DNA from: Halomonas jincaotanensis
Lineage (GTDB): Bacteria > Pseudomonadota > Gammaproteobacteria > Pseudomonadales > Halomonadaceae
Direction: 5' to 3'
Assembly (NCBI RefSeq): GCF_018448785.1
Contig: NZ_JAHCLU010000003.1
Span: 310,001 to 374,000 of the forward strand
Length of the DNA stretch: 64,000 nucleotides
A program made the position numbers and the translations under genes. Under the pieces are notes generated by a model that had not been told where the DNA came from, ran no database searches, and saw nothing but the letters and a program-made list of their open reading frames with translations. Below are positions 24,846 through 33,745 of this stretch, in pieces; position 1 is the first letter of the stretch; each line of letters starts with the position of its first letter.

Positions 24846-26617
24846 TCCTCGCTGACTAGCCAAAGGCTGCGGTAGGGCGCGAGGCTGTCGATCCGCTTCA
24901 CGGTGGCCTTCTCCAACAGGTCATACCAAGATCGCGCGTCGAGTTCGGACAGGGCCAGTGGCTGGCGCCGATCGGTGATGTTATGGATCGCCAGCAACCG
25001 ACGCCCATCGCTCAGCGGGCCACGCTCCAGCACCAGCAGCTCGGGCGGTGAAGGGATCACGCGTTGGGGTGCATCCGGGTGGAAACAGGGTTCGCTACGG
25101 CGCACCGCCAGTCGGCGCTTGAGGGCCATGAAGACCTCCCGCGTCGGCGTGTTGCGGCTGTCGAGCAGCTCGTCGAGATCCTCGCGCTGCCAGCGGCGTC
25201 GGTTGAGCGAGCGCAATCGTCCGCTGCGCTCGACGCCTTCGTGATCGTTGAGCGATGCGGTCAGGGAGTGGAGGTACAGTGCGGGAATGCCCTGCAGCGC
25301 CATCATCAGGTTTTGGCTGCACAGGAAACGCTCGACCTGCCAGGGATCGGCGCCACGGCGCGTGCCTTTCATGGCGTCGAACCAGGTGATGTTGATCTCG
25401 TAGGGTGTGTCCTCGCCACCGGGGTTGGCGCGCATGCTGACGAAGCCGCCGAAACGATGCATCAGCTCCGTCAGCGCCTCGATCTCGTGGGTGGGCATCC
25501 GGCCTTCCAGTGGCCGCACGCCGATACCGTCGTGGCTGGCGGTGAAGTTGAGATAACTGCAGCCCGGCGGCAGTTCGGGCAGGCTCGAGAGCCAAGTCGC
25601 CAAGGTGCCGGCTTCGCCACTGGTGAGGGTATGCAGCAGCAGCGGCGGTAGCGGGAACTGATAGACCAGGTGCGCCTCGTCCGGGGTGTCGTCGGGGCCG
25701 GAAAGACGATCCAAACCGAAGTAGCTGATGTTCTCGCGATGCGGGACATTGGTCTCGGTCAACAGCAGGGTGCCCGGCGCCAGGTAGTCGACGATGGCCC
25801 GCATCAGGCGCACGACCTCGTGGGTCTGGGGCAGGTGAACACAGCTGGTGCCGATTTCCTTCCAGAGATAGGCGATGGCATCGAGGCGGATGATTCGCGC
25901 GCCTTGTTGGAGATAAAAAAGCAGGATGTCGATGAACTCCAGCAGCACGTCGGGGTTGGCGAAGTCGAGATCGATCTGGTCATCGGAGAAGGTCGCCCAG
26001 AGATGCCGGGTGCCACGGCGAGTGGCCACCGGTACCAGCAGCGGGCTGTTACGTGGGCGTACGACCGCCGAGAGATCGGTGGCCGGGTCCATTTCGATGA
26101 AGAAGTCGCGTCCCGGCTTGCTATCGCTCAGGTAATCGACGAACCATAGCGACTCGCGCGATACATGATTGAGCACCAGGTCGAACGCCAGGGCGCCGTG
26201 CTCGGCCAGGCGGCGGATGTGCGACCAGTCGCCGAGCGAGGGTTCGACCTGTCGATAATCGATCACCGAGAAGCCGTCGTCGCTGCTCCAGGGAAAGAAT
26301 GGCAGGATATGCACGCCGCTGAAGGTATCCGGCAGGCGGGTGTCAATAAAGGATTCCAGTGCCTCCAGCGGTGGGCGGTCGCCATCGAGCAGGCTGTCAC
26401 CATAGGTGATCAACCATTGGTCTCGCTCGCTCCACAATGGCGGTGGAGTGTCCGGTCGCCGGGCGAGCAGTGCACTGCCCTGGTGCGCTACCAGCGTGAG
26501 AAGGCGCTTGAGCACTTCCTCGGCGCGTTGGCCGTAAATGAGGGCCAGGCGCGCGCGGGCGCGATTGACGAACTCATCGTGATCGAGATGGCGAGGGAGA
26601 GTAGGAGTCGTGGGCAT
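24839..26617 (-). CDS. GH13_18 sugar phosphorylase (glucosylglycerate or sucrose phosphorylase-like)
   Basis: 592 residues from the ATG at 26617; another ATG at 26659 and a still longer open frame exist, and no clear ribosome site decides. The alpha-amylase barrel carries [38 protein letters not shown], the nucleophile region [18 protein letters not shown] and the acid/base region [13 protein letters not shown], then [12 protein letters not shown]. The combination with [11 protein letters not shown] is typical of the sucrose phosphorylase subfamily, including enzymes that phosphorolyse glucosylglycerate. Because gpgS/gpgP are in the same window, glucosylglycerate phosphorylase is an attractive reading, but substrate cannot be fixed by eye. 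Confidence 0.75.
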   Translation of the reverse strand: MPTTPTLPRHLDHDEFVNRARARLALIYGQRAEEVLKRLLTLVAHQGSALLARRPDTPPPLWSERDQWLITYGDSLLDGDRPPLEALESFIDTRLPDTFSGVHILPFFPWSSDDGFSVIDYRQVEPSLGDWSHIRRLAEHGALAFDLVLNHVSRESLWFVDYLSDSKPGRDFFIEMDPATDLSAVVRPRNSPLLVPVATRRGTRHLWATFSDDQIDLDFANPDVLLEFIDILLFYLQQGARIIRLDAIAYLWKEIGTSCVHLPQTHEVVRLMRAIVDYLAPGTLLLTETNVPHRENISYFGLDRLSGPDDTPDEAHLVYQFPLPPLLLHTLTSGEAGTLATWLSSLPELPPGCSYLNFTASHDGIGVRPLEGRMPTHEIEALTELMHRFGGFVSMRANPGGEDTPYEINITWFDAMKGTRRGADPWQVERFLCSQNLMMALQGIPALYLHSLTASLNDHEGVERSGRLRSLNRRRWQREDLDELLDSRNTPTREVFMALKRRLAVRRSEPCFHPDAPQRVIPSPPELLVLERGPLSDGRRLLAIHNITDRRQPLALSELDARSWYDLLEKATVKRIDSLAPYRSLWLVSEDQ

Positions 26618-26790
26618 TGGAGGGTTCCGGTCAGGCGTCTGGACAATCACGGCTTGCATGGAAGCTTTTCTTGCATAGTATGTGCCAGCTCGGCTTCTCG
26701 CCTGCGCCAAGTGGGCGTCGGCTGGGCGTATACATAGGGAAACGTTACACTGTGGCAACACCTTCTCCCTGCCGACTCTGGAATCCTTCG

Positions 26791-27273
26791 ATGCACTGTC
26801 CCTTTTGTGGAACCCATGACACCAAGGTGACCGACTCGCGCTTGGTCGCCGAGGGCGATCAGGTGCGCCGCAGGCGCCAGTGCGCGGCATGCGGTGAACG
26901 TTTTACCACCTACGAGACAGCCGAACTGGTGATGCCGCGGGTGATCAAGGGTGATGGGACGCGAGAGGACTTCAACGAGGCCAAGTTGCGTGCCGGCATG
27001 CTGCGCGCCCTCGAGAAACGCCCGGTCAGCGCCGAAGCCATCGAGGCGGCAGTGGAGCGTATTCGCCAGGCGTTACGGGCTCGCGGCGAGCGGGAAATCA
27101 ATGCCCGGATTATCGGCGAGGAGGTCATGAGCGCACTCAAGCGCCTCGACCAGATCGCTTTTATTCGCTTCGCCTCGGTGTATCGCCGCTTTCAGGATAT
27201 CGACGAGTTTCGTGCCGAGATCGACCGGTTGTCTCAAGAGCCGGGAACCCCTCACGACACGACCAATCGCTGA
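26791..27273 (+). CDS. nrdR: NrdR, repressor of ribonucleotide reductase genes
   Basis: 160 residues from the ATG at 26791; the longer open frame upstream is outside the family. The N-terminal zinc ribbon [17 protein letters not shown] pairs with [12 protein letters not shown], giving four cysteines. The ATP-cone follows ([20 protein letters not shown], then [13 protein letters not shown]). NrdR binds NrdR boxes before nrd operons and senses ATP/dATP. The usual gammaproteobacterial order nrdR-ribD is kept. In this arrangement it probably shares a transcript with ribD, whose start is 28 bases downstream. Confidence 0.92.
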   Translation: MHCPFCGTHDTKVTDSRLVAEGDQVRRRRQCAACGERFTTYETAELVMPRVIKGDGTREDFNEAKLRAGMLRALEKRPVSAEAIEAAVERIRQALRARGEREINARIIGEEVMSALKRLDQIAFIRFASVYRRFQDIDEFRAEIDRLSQEPGTPHDTTNR

Positions 27274-27300
27274 ATGCCAACGCTTGCAAAAAGGGAGTCA

Positions 27301-28425
27301 ATGGCCAAACAGTCCCCGGAAACTTGGATGGCCCGCGCCCTGCAACTGGCGCGTCGTGGCCTTTACACCACGCATCCCAACCCACGGGTCGGCTGCGTGC
27401 TGGTCAAGCGCCGGCGTGTGGTCGGTGAGGGGTATCACGTCCGCGCCGGTGAGCCGCATGCCGAGGTTCACGCGCTGCGCGCCGCCGGAGAAGCCGCCCG
27501 GAGCGCCACGGCCTATGTCACCCTGGAGCCCTGTTCGCATCAGGGGCGTACCGGCTCCTGCGCGCTGGCGCTGATCGAGGCGAAGGTGAAGGCGGTGGTG
27601 ATCGCCATGGTCGACCCCAACCCCGACGTGGCGGGCCGCGGTATTGCCATGTTGCGCGACGCGGGAATCGACGTGTCGGTCGGCTTGCTGGAAGACCAGG
27701 CGCTGGCGCTCAATCCGGGCTTCGTGATGCGCATGGAGCATGGCCGTCCCTTCGTGCGCCTTAAGATGGCGATGAGCCTCGATGGCCGCACCGCCATGCA
27801 ATCGGGCGAATCGCAGTGGATCACCGGCCCTCAGGCGCGCCGTGACGTGCAGCGCCTGCGGGCGAGGTCGAGCGCGGTGCTGACCGGTGTCGACTCGGTT
27901 ATCTTCGACAACGCACGGCTCACCGTGCGGCCGGAGGCGCTCGAGCTGGAAGATGCCGAGGAGATTGCCCGGCATCAACCCCTGAGAGTGGTGGTCGATA
28001 CGCAGCTGCGCCTGCCCCAGGCGGCGGCGTGTCTGAGCGAGCCGGGGCGAACCCTGGTCGCGACCTGCGCAGGCTTCGATGCCGACAAACGCCAGCGACT
28101 CGAGCGTGCCGGCGCCGAGGTGCTGGAAATGCCGGCAGGGGCGGAAGGACGGGTGGACCTGCATGCCTTGCTGCGTTACCTCGCCGAGACCGAACACGCC
28201 AACGAAGTGCTGCTCGAGACCGGGGCGACCCTGGCGGGCGCCATGCTCGATGCCGGCCTGGTCGACGAGATGCAGCTCTTCGTCGCACCCACCCTGCTGG
28301 GTGGCGAGGCGCGGCCATTGTTCGCGTTGCCGGGGTTGTCGGAGATGGCCCACCAGCGACCGCTCGAGATTCTCGATATCCGTGCCGTGGGTCGCGACTG
28401 GCGGATTACCGCGCTGCCGCGTTAA
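27301..28425 (+). CDS. ribD: RibD, riboflavin deaminase/reductase
   Basis: 374 residues; the ATG at 27301 follows AAGGGAG, better than the ATG at 27274. N-terminal cytidine-deaminase-like domain with zinc ligands in GEPHAEVHALRAAG and TLEPCSHQGRTGSCALAL. The C-terminal reductase domain has RPFVRLKMAMSLDGRTAMQS and SQWITGPQARRDVQRLRARS, then LLETGATLAGAMLDAGLVDE. It performs the second and third steps of riboflavin synthesis from the GTP-derived pyrimidine. First riboflavin gene of a rib cluster in which ribB and ribH follow. A ribE (riboflavin synthase alpha) gene, usually between ribD and ribB, is not present. Confidence 0.92.
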   Translation: MAKQSPETWMARALQLARRGLYTTHPNPRVGCVLVKRRRVVGEGYHVRAGEPHAEVHALRAAGEAARSATAYVTLEPCSHQGRTGSCALALIEAKVKAVVIAMVDPNPDVAGRGIAMLRDAGIDVSVGLLEDQALALNPGFVMRMEHGRPFVRLKMAMSLDGRTAMQSGESQWITGPQARRDVQRLRARSSAVLTGVDSVIFDNARLTVRPEALELEDAEEIARHQPLRVVVDTQLRLPQAAACLSEPGRTLVATCAGFDADKRQRLERAGAEVLEMPAGAEGRVDLHALLRYLAETEHANEVLLETGATLAGAMLDAGLVDEMQLFVAPTLLGGEARPLFALPGLSEMAHQRPLEILDIRAVGRDWRITALPR

Positions 28426-28440
28426 ACGTGGGCGACGAGC

Positions 28441-28531
28441 CTGGCGCCCGCCGCCGTGCCACGGTGCTCTCTACTGGCGTCCGCCGCCGCGCCACGGTGC
28501 TCTCCACTGGCGCCCGCCGCCGCGCCACGGT
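28441..28531 (+). repeat. 33-bp GC-rich tandem repeat, 2.8 copies
   Basis: Units begin at 28441, 28474 and 28507 with consensus start CTGGCGCCCGCCGCCG followed by YGCCACGGTGCTCTCYA; the third ends after about 25 bases. They lie in the ribD-ribB gap and have no start codon of their own. The close identity (a few substitutions) suggests recent duplication. Confidence 0.85.
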
Positions 28532-28549
28532 ACCCTGACGCCGTTTCGA

Positions 28550-28569
28550 GGCAGGCCGCGAGGCCTGCC
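28550..28569 (+). other. Perfect 8-bp hairpin with GCGA tetraloop before ribB
   Basis: GGCAGGCC (28550-28557) pairs fully with GGCCTGCC (28562-28569) around GCGA, a stable GNRA-type loop. It ends 22 bases before the ribB ATG. No T run follows, so it is more likely an RNA structure in the ribB leader or a processing site than a terminator. No FMN riboswitch core was recognised nearby. Confidence 0.6.
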
Positions 28570-28591
28570 ACGCTGAATCACTGGAGATCCC

Positions 28592-29758
28592 ATGGTGCAA
28601 ACCTCCTCCGGGGGCATGGCCCCCATTGCTGAACTGGTCGAGGATATTCGCCAGGGCAAAATGGTGATCCTCATGGATGATGAGGATCGCGAGAACGAAG
28701 GCGATATCATCATGGCCGCCGAGAGGGTCGAGGCCGAGCACATCAACTTCATGGCGCGTCATGCGCGTGGCTTGATCTGTTTGCCAATGACCCGCAGCCG
28801 CTGTGAGTACCTGCAGTTGCCGCTGATGGTGCGCGACAACAACTCGGGGTTCGGCACCAAGTTCACGCTCTCCATCGAGGCCGCCGAAGGGGTCACCACC
28901 GGCATTTCTGCCGCCGACCGGGCCCGCACCGTGCGGGCTGCGGTGGCACGCGATGCCAGGCCCGAAGATATCGTTCAGCCGGGGCATATCTTCCCGCTGA
29001 TGGCCGAGCCGGGCGGCGTACTGCGTCGCGCCGGGCATACCGAAGCGGCGTGCGACCTGGCGGCGCTGGCTGGCTTCGAGCCGAGCGGGGTGATCTGCGA
29101 GGTGATGAACGACGACGGCAGCATGGCGCGTCGTCCGGAACTCGAGCAATTCGCCGCCGAACATGGACTGAAGATGGGCACCATCGCCGATCTGATCCAC
29201 TATCGCATCCACAATGAGCAGACCGTGGAGCCGGTGGAGTCGACCCCGGTCCAGACCGCCTTCGGCGAACTGACGCTGCATGTCTTTCGCGATCGCATAC
29301 AGGGCGCGCACCATCTGGCGCTGGTCAAGGGACAACCGACACCCGAGACACCGACCACCGTGCGTGTGCACCTGGCCGATACGCTGCGTGATCTGCTCGG
29401 ACTGCAGAAAGGTGAGGGCGGCCATTGGTCGACCCACGCGGCCCTCGAGGAGATCGCCCGTGTCGACCAGGGCGTCTTTGTGCTGCTCGATGATGGGCGT
29501 CCCCATCAGGATTTCCGCGATCAGCTCGAAGTTTTCCTGGAACGTCGTCGAACCCCGCGCAGCAGCGACTCCGATGGTGCCGGCAACTACCTGACCATCG
29601 GCACCGGGTCGCAGATTCTGCGCCATCTCGGCGTGGGCCGGATGCGCCTGCTCAGCTCACCCTGGAGATTCTCGGCGCTGTCTGGCTTCGATCTGGAAGT
29701 GGTCGAGCGCTTGGGCCCCGAGGATCTCCCCGTCAACCAGGCCGCTGCCGGCGGATGA
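28592..29758 (+). CDS. ribB: 3,4-Dihydroxy-2-butanone-4-phosphate synthase with degenerate GTP cyclohydrolase II-like domain
   Basis: 388 residues. N-terminal RibB domain is complete: [49 protein letters not shown], then [20 protein letters not shown] and [20 protein letters not shown]. The C-terminal part follows the GCH II outline ([28 protein letters not shown]), but the zinc cysteines of the SECLTGD...RCDC region are replaced by [15 protein letters not shown], and the RQEGRGIGL loop by [14 protein letters not shown] cyclohydrolase activity is therefore unlikely; a separate ribA elsewhere is expected. It makes the four-carbon unit for lumazine synthase, encoded next. Confidence 0.88.
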   Translation: MVQTSSGGMAPIAELVEDIRQGKMVILMDDEDRENEGDIIMAAERVEAEHINFMARHARGLICLPMTRSRCEYLQLPLMVRDNNSGFGTKFTLSIEAAEGVTTGISAADRARTVRAAVARDARPEDIVQPGHIFPLMAEPGGVLRRAGHTEAACDLAALAGFEPSGVICEVMNDDGSMARRPELEQFAAEHGLKMGTIADLIHYRIHNEQTVEPVESTPVQTAFGELTLHVFRDRIQGAHHLALVKGQPTPETPTTVRVHLADTLRDLLGLQKGEGGHWSTHAALEEIARVDQGVFVLLDDGRPHQDFRDQLEVFLERRRTPRSSDSDGAGNYLTIGTGSQILRHLGVGRMRLLSSPWRFSALSGFDLEVVERLGPEDLPVNQAAAGG

Positions 29759-29839
29759 GCGCAACATTCACTCATGTCAACGGCATGGCCTGGCCGTGCC
29801 AGAATTCAGCCGGACAGAGTTCACGAGGAACCTGAAACC

Positions 29840-30352
29840 ATGCAACCGATTTCCCAAGTCGAAGGTACCTTTGTCGACATCGACGGTCGCTACGTGATCG
29901 TGGTGGGCCGCTTCAACCATCATGTGGTCGACAGCCTGGTGGAAGGGGCGGTGGATATCCTGATGCGTCACGGCGTTGAGGGCGACAACATTGATATCGT
30001 TCATGTGCCAGGCGCCTGGGAACTGCCCCTGGCAGTCAAGAAGGTCCTCAAGGTGGCGCATCCGGATGCAGTGATCGCGCTGGGGGCGGTGATCCGTGGC
30101 GGCACGCCTCACTTCGAATACGTGGCGGGTGGCTGCAACGCCGCGCTTGGCAACCTGCAGCTCGAGTTCGAGACGCCCATCGCCAATGGGGTGCTCACCG
30201 TCAATTCCATCGAACAGGCCATCGAGCGTGCCGGCACCAAGGCGGGCAACAAGGGCGCGGAAGCGGCCATGGCCGCCATGGAGATGGTCTCGCTGCTGCG
30301 CTGTTTCGGCGACGATGACGATCATGATCAGCACGCAGAGGACAAGGCATGA
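29840..30352 (+). CDS. ribH: 6,7-Dimethyl-8-ribityllumazine synthase
   Basis: 170 residues from the ATG at 29840 with GAGGAA upstream; the in-frame ATG at 29774 would add 22 non-family residues. Core motifs: [59 protein letters not shown] and [14 protein letters not shown]. The acidic, histidine-rich tail ([13 protein letters not shown]) lies outside the fold. It condenses the RibB product with the pyrimidine intermediate to form lumazine, normally as a large capsid-like assembly. The gene ends inside the nusB start region (nusB ATG at 30349). Confidence 0.92.
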   Translation: MQPISQVEGTFVDIDGRYVIVVGRFNHHVVDSLVEGAVDILMRHGVEGDNIDIVHVPGAWELPLAVKKVLKVAHPDAVIALGAVIRGGTPHFEYVAGGCNAALGNLQLEFETPIANGVLTVNSIEQAIERAGTKAGNKGAEAAMAAMEMVSLLRCFGDDDDHDQHAEDKA

Positions 30353-30852
30353 GCGGCGACAAATCCCGTGCCCCCTCGGCCGCTCAGCAGTCGCGGCATG
30401 CCGCACGCGAGCTGGCGGTGCAGGGGCTGTATCAATGGCAGATGACCGGTAAGTCGATCACGGCGGTTGAGGCGGAATTCCGCAGCCAGCTGGCCGACGA
30501 GGATATGGAAGACCACGAGAACTGGCACAAGGTCATGGAGTTCGCCGACCTGGCGCTGTTTCATGAGCTGCTGCATAACGTGGTGCGCTTCAAGGCGGAC
30601 CTGGACGCTGACATTTCGCCCTTGCTCGACCGCCGACTCGAGGAACTCGATCCCATCGAGCTGGCCATTCTGCGCCTTGGCGCTTATGAGCTGTCGCGCC
30701 GCCTCGAGGTGCCGTATCGTGCGGTGATAAACGAGGGCGTCGAGCTGGCCAAGTCTTTCGGTGGCACCGACAGCCACAAATACGTCAACAGCATTCTCGA
30801 CAAGCTCGCCGGCCGCTTGCGTGGTGCCGAGGTGGCCGCCCGTCGCCGCTGA
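30349..30852 (+). CDS. nusB: Transcription antitermination factor NusB
   Basis: 167 residues. Helical NusB fold: [20 protein letters not shown] at the N-terminus, [20 protein letters not shown] in the middle and [20 protein letters not shown] near the C-terminus, the most conserved stretch. With NusE (S10) it loads on boxA RNA for rRNA antitermination. The ATG overlaps the stop codon of ribH (ATGAG), the usual rib-nusB-thiL order in gammaproteobacteria. Confidence 0.92.
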   Translation: MSGDKSRAPSAAQQSRHAARELAVQGLYQWQMTGKSITAVEAEFRSQLADEDMEDHENWHKVMEFADLALFHELLHNVVRFKADLDADISPLLDRRLEELDPIELAILRLGAYELSRRLEVPYRAVINEGVELAKSFGGTDSHKYVNSILDKLAGRLRGAEVAARRR

Positions 30853-30865
30853 TGGGTGATACCTG

Positions 30866-31837
30866 ATGCACAGCGAATTCGATCTGATCACGCGCTTCTT
30901 GACTCCCGCGTCGCCGCAGGCGGGCGCCGGGGTCTCTCTGGGTGTCGGCGATGACTGCACGCTGCTGTCACCGACGCCGGGCCAGCGCCTGGCGGTCAGC
31001 GTGGATACCTCGGTCGTCGATGTGCACTTTCCCGCCGGCGCGCCCGCCGAGGCCATTGGTCATCGAGCGCTGGCGGTCAGCCTGAGCGATCTTGCCGCCA
31101 TGGGCGCCCATTCGCGTTGGTGCTTGATGTCGCTGACCCTACCGACTGCGGATGATACTGACTGGCTCGAAGATTTCGCCAGAGGCTTTCATGCCCTGTG
31201 CGATGCCACCGGGACAGCGCTGGTCGGCGGTGACACCACACAGGGCGAACTGGCCATCGGTGTGACCGTCATGGGTGAGGTGTCTCCTGCCTTGTCCCTG
31301 ACTCGCGATGGCGCACGGCCCGGCGATCTGCTGGCGGTGACCGGAGCCCTGGGTGGGGGCGCCGGGGGGCTTGCCCTTTGGCAACAAGGCGAGCGCGATC
31401 TCGGCCACCCGCTGCTGGCGCGTTACCTCTTGCCTCAGCCACGTCTCGCCGCTGGCGAAGCGCTGGCAGGGCTTGCCACGGCGGCGATTGATATCTCCGA
31501 TGGATTGCTTGCCGATCTCAAGCATCTGCTGGCAAGCTCTGGCGTCGGTGCCGAGCTGGAAGCCGCCTCATTGCCACTGGCCGAGGGGCTGGTCGAGGCG
31601 CTGGGCGAAACGCGTGCACGAGACGCGGCACTGAGCGGCGGCGATGATTATGAACTACTGGTAAGCTTGCCCGCCGAGCATCTGGATGAGGCACGCAAGC
31701 GGCTGGCGGCGAGCGACCTTGCGCTGTCGATCATCGGACATATCAGCGCCTCCCCAGGCATCACCGGCATCGCCGAGGCGGTGCGGGGAGGTTGGCAGCA
31801 TTTTTCCGGCCAAGCTGACGACGGAGTGACGCCATGA
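30866..31837 (+). CDS. thiL: Thiamine-monophosphate kinase
   Basis: 323 residues. PurM-like ATP-binding fold: FDLITRFL at the start, GVGDDCTLLSPTPG with metal-binding Asp residues, VSVDTSVVDVHFPAGAP, GHRALAVSLSDLAAMGAHSR, LVGGDTTQGELAIGVTVMGE and ALSGGDDYELLVSLP. Phosphorylates thiamine phosphate to the active cofactor TPP. It lies between nusB (13-base gap) and pgpA (4-base overlap) and is probably co-transcribed with them. Confidence 0.92.
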   Translation: MHSEFDLITRFLTPASPQAGAGVSLGVGDDCTLLSPTPGQRLAVSVDTSVVDVHFPAGAPAEAIGHRALAVSLSDLAAMGAHSRWCLMSLTLPTADDTDWLEDFARGFHALCDATGTALVGGDTTQGELAIGVTVMGEVSPALSLTRDGARPGDLLAVTGALGGGAGGLALWQQGERDLGHPLLARYLLPQPRLAAGEALAGLATAAIDISDGLLADLKHLLASSGVGAELEAASLPLAEGLVEALGETRARDAALSGGDDYELLVSLPAEHLDEARKRLAASDLALSIIGHISASPGITGIAEAVRGGWQHFSGQADDGVTP

Positions 31838-32307
31838 ACCGCGCCCCGGCCAGCGTCTGGCATCGCCCGACCCACTTTCTCGCCTTCGGGCTGGGCAGCG
31901 GTGCCGTGCCCTTCGCGCCAGGAACCTTCGGTACCCTGGCGGCGATTCCTTTCTACTGGCTCATCTCCGAATTACCGCTCAACTGGTACATGGCCTTGCT
32001 GGTCGTAACCTTCGTTTGGGGAGTCTGGCTTTGCGAAAAGACCTCTCAGGACATGGGAGTACACGATCATTCCGGCATCGTCTGGGATGAATTCGTCGGC
32101 TACTGGATCACCATGACCGCTGTGCCTTTTTCCTGGGAGGCGGCACTTTGGGGGTTCGTGGTCTTCCGGGTCTTTGATGTCTTCAAACCCTGGCCGGTTC
32201 GCTGGGCTGACCGGCGAGTGGCCGGGGGATTCGGCATCATGATCGATGATGTTCTTGCAGGCATATATGCCTGGAGTACGATGCATATCTGGTTCTGGCT
32301 ACACTGA
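31834..32307 (+). CDS. pgpA: Phosphatidylglycerophosphatase A
   Basis: 157 residues, with its ATG overlapping the thiL stop. Conserved cytoplasmic-side motifs: GSGAVPFAPGTFGTLAAIPF, ASPxHDHSGIVWDEFVGYWI-type region (here VHDHSGIVWDEFVGYWI) and FRVFDVFKPWPVRWADRRV, followed by GGFGIMIDDVLAGIYAW. Three to four membrane segments. Removes phosphate from phosphatidylglycerophosphate at the inner membrane to make phosphatidylglycerol. Last gene of the nrdR-rib-nusB-thiL-pgpA group. Confidence 0.9.
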   Translation: MNRAPASVWHRPTHFLAFGLGSGAVPFAPGTFGTLAAIPFYWLISELPLNWYMALLVVTFVWGVWLCEKTSQDMGVHDHSGIVWDEFVGYWITMTAVPFSWEAALWGFVVFRVFDVFKPWPVRWADRRVAGGFGIMIDDVLAGIYAWSTMHIWFWLH

Positions 32308-32398
32308 CTTCGCTAATGCAGGCCGAGTTAGATGACTCACTGCGATGTCAGGGTTGTGGTGCCGTCGATAAGCGGTGCCGTCGAGAATGAGGAAAAGC

Positions 32399-33640
32399 AT
32401 GGTACGCAAGGAACGTTTGATCGTCCCGGCCTTGATCGTCGTTGCCATGATTTGGGCTGTGGCCCAATACCTTTCCGGGCTGTTGTTCGAGCGTGAGCTT
32501 GAGAGAGCCGTCAATGATCTGGAGGCGCGAGGTGAGCTGGTGGTCGAGCGCAGCGACGTCAGACACGGCTGGCTGACGTCCCGCGGGACCATTCATGTAG
32601 CGCCAGTACTGGGCGATGCCTGGCATCTTGCGTTGAGCTATGAGGCCGACCACGGGGTATTGAGCACCCGCGTCGAGGGGCTGGCGATGCCGCTGATGGG
32701 GCCACATCAGATGCCCGTGTTTGGCGATGCGCTGCCGTCGAATCCGCCGAGTTGGCATGCGCTATATCACACACTCAGCGGGACCCTGGAGGGCTCGATT
32801 CAGCTGGCTCCTTTCCTTATCCGCCAGGGCGAGCGTGAGCTGGATTTCCAGGGCGGTGAGTTGGCCTTCAACGGCGAGTATGGCGACTGGCGCGGACGTG
32901 CCCGTATTTCTCCCCTGCGGCTCACCGACGGCAGCGCAAGGCTCGATATCGGCCCGGTCATGCTCGAGAGCCGTTACGCCTATACGCCGGGGGCTTATCA
33001 CTTTACACAGCACGATCTGCTGCGCGTCGAAGCGCTCAGCTGGCAACAGCCAGACCTCGGCATAACGGCGCACGATCTCATCTATCAGAGCCAGATGACC
33101 CTCGATGAACGTGAATTACGCATCGATAGTGAGCTGACCATCAGGGAGGTGCTGGCCGCTGAAGAGGTGCTGCTGACCGGCCGGGTGGCGTTGTCGCTGT
33201 CGCGAGTCAACGCGGATGCCCTGCGCCAGGCGCTGGGCGTCCTGCGCAGCGAGGCGGCACAGGGGGACACGGCTCGGCAGGGGCGCGAGCTGCTGGAAAC
33301 GCTCGAGCCGTATCTGGTTGACATGCTGCATGACTCTCCGCGCCTGGATGCCACGGCGGTGGAGCTCGACAGTCCCATGCTCGGTATCGGTGTTCAGGGC
33401 AGTGGTGCCCTGTTCTTCGATGCGCGCGACCTCGGCGAGCTGAGTCTGCTGCGACTTTCTGACGAGACGGAGCAGCAGCGCTGGATGTCGCGTCTGGACG
33501 GCGACTTCGACTGGCCTGATGTGCCCACGGTGGTGGCGCTGTGGCTGGGGCTGCCACTCGATACCCGCGATCTTGAAATCGACGTGATACGGGGCAGGGT
33601 GCGAGTCAATGGCCGGCCTTTACCGCCGCTGTGGCGTTGA
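32399..33640 (+). CDS. DUF945 (YdgA-like) inner-membrane-anchored protein
   Basis: 413 residues from the ATG at 32399 with AGGAAAAG just upstream; two earlier in-frame starts (GTG 32375, ATG 32387) are less well spaced. One N-terminal membrane anchor (IVPALIVVAMIWAVAQYLSG) is followed by a large soluble periplasmic part rich in beta-strand-like stretches: ARGELVVERSDVRHGWLTSR and ESRYAYTPGAYHFTQHDLLR are typical of the DUF945 family. Function is unknown; the family is related to AsmA-like envelope proteins by general appearance only. The gene stands alone between pgpA and lon. Confidence 0.65.
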   Translation: MVRKERLIVPALIVVAMIWAVAQYLSGLLFERELERAVNDLEARGELVVERSDVRHGWLTSRGTIHVAPVLGDAWHLALSYEADHGVLSTRVEGLAMPLMGPHQMPVFGDALPSNPPSWHALYHTLSGTLEGSIQLAPFLIRQGERELDFQGGELAFNGEYGDWRGRARISPLRLTDGSARLDIGPVMLESRYAYTPGAYHFTQHDLLRVEALSWQQPDLGITAHDLIYQSQMTLDERELRIDSELTIREVLAAEEVLLTGRVALSLSRVNADALRQALGVLRSEAAQGDTARQGRELLETLEPYLVDMLHDSPRLDATAVELDSPMLGIGVQGSGALFFDARDLGELSLLRLSDETEQQRWMSRLDGDFDWPDVPTVVALWLGLPLDTRDLEIDVIRGRVRVNGRPLPPLWR

Positions 33641-33666
33641 TGTCCCCTGTTAAAACAGCCGTATGG

Positions 33667-33693
33667 CTTGAACTCGGTACTGGCTGCCCGCAT
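33667..33693 (+). promoter_or_regulatory. Putative sigma32 (heat-shock) promoter of lon
   Basis: CTTGAA (33667-33672) and CCCGCAT (33687-33693) are separated by 14 bases, close to the sigma32 pattern CTTGAAA-N11-16-CCCCAT. It lies 53 bases before the lon ATG. Heat-shock control of lon is established in relatives; this site is a sequence match only. Confidence 0.55.
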
Positions 33694-33745
33694 TGACTGG
33701 TTAGTTTGCTAAATTGCAGTCACATCGGATTAGGATGATTAGCCT

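Noticed and set aside
28426-28591. FMN (RFN) riboswitch before ribB
   Set aside because: No conserved core was seen; the gap is filled with GC-rich repeats and one simple hairpin.
28406-29626. 406-residue reverse open frame across the repeats and ribB
   Set aside because: It shadows ribB and the GC repeats; no family motif was seen.
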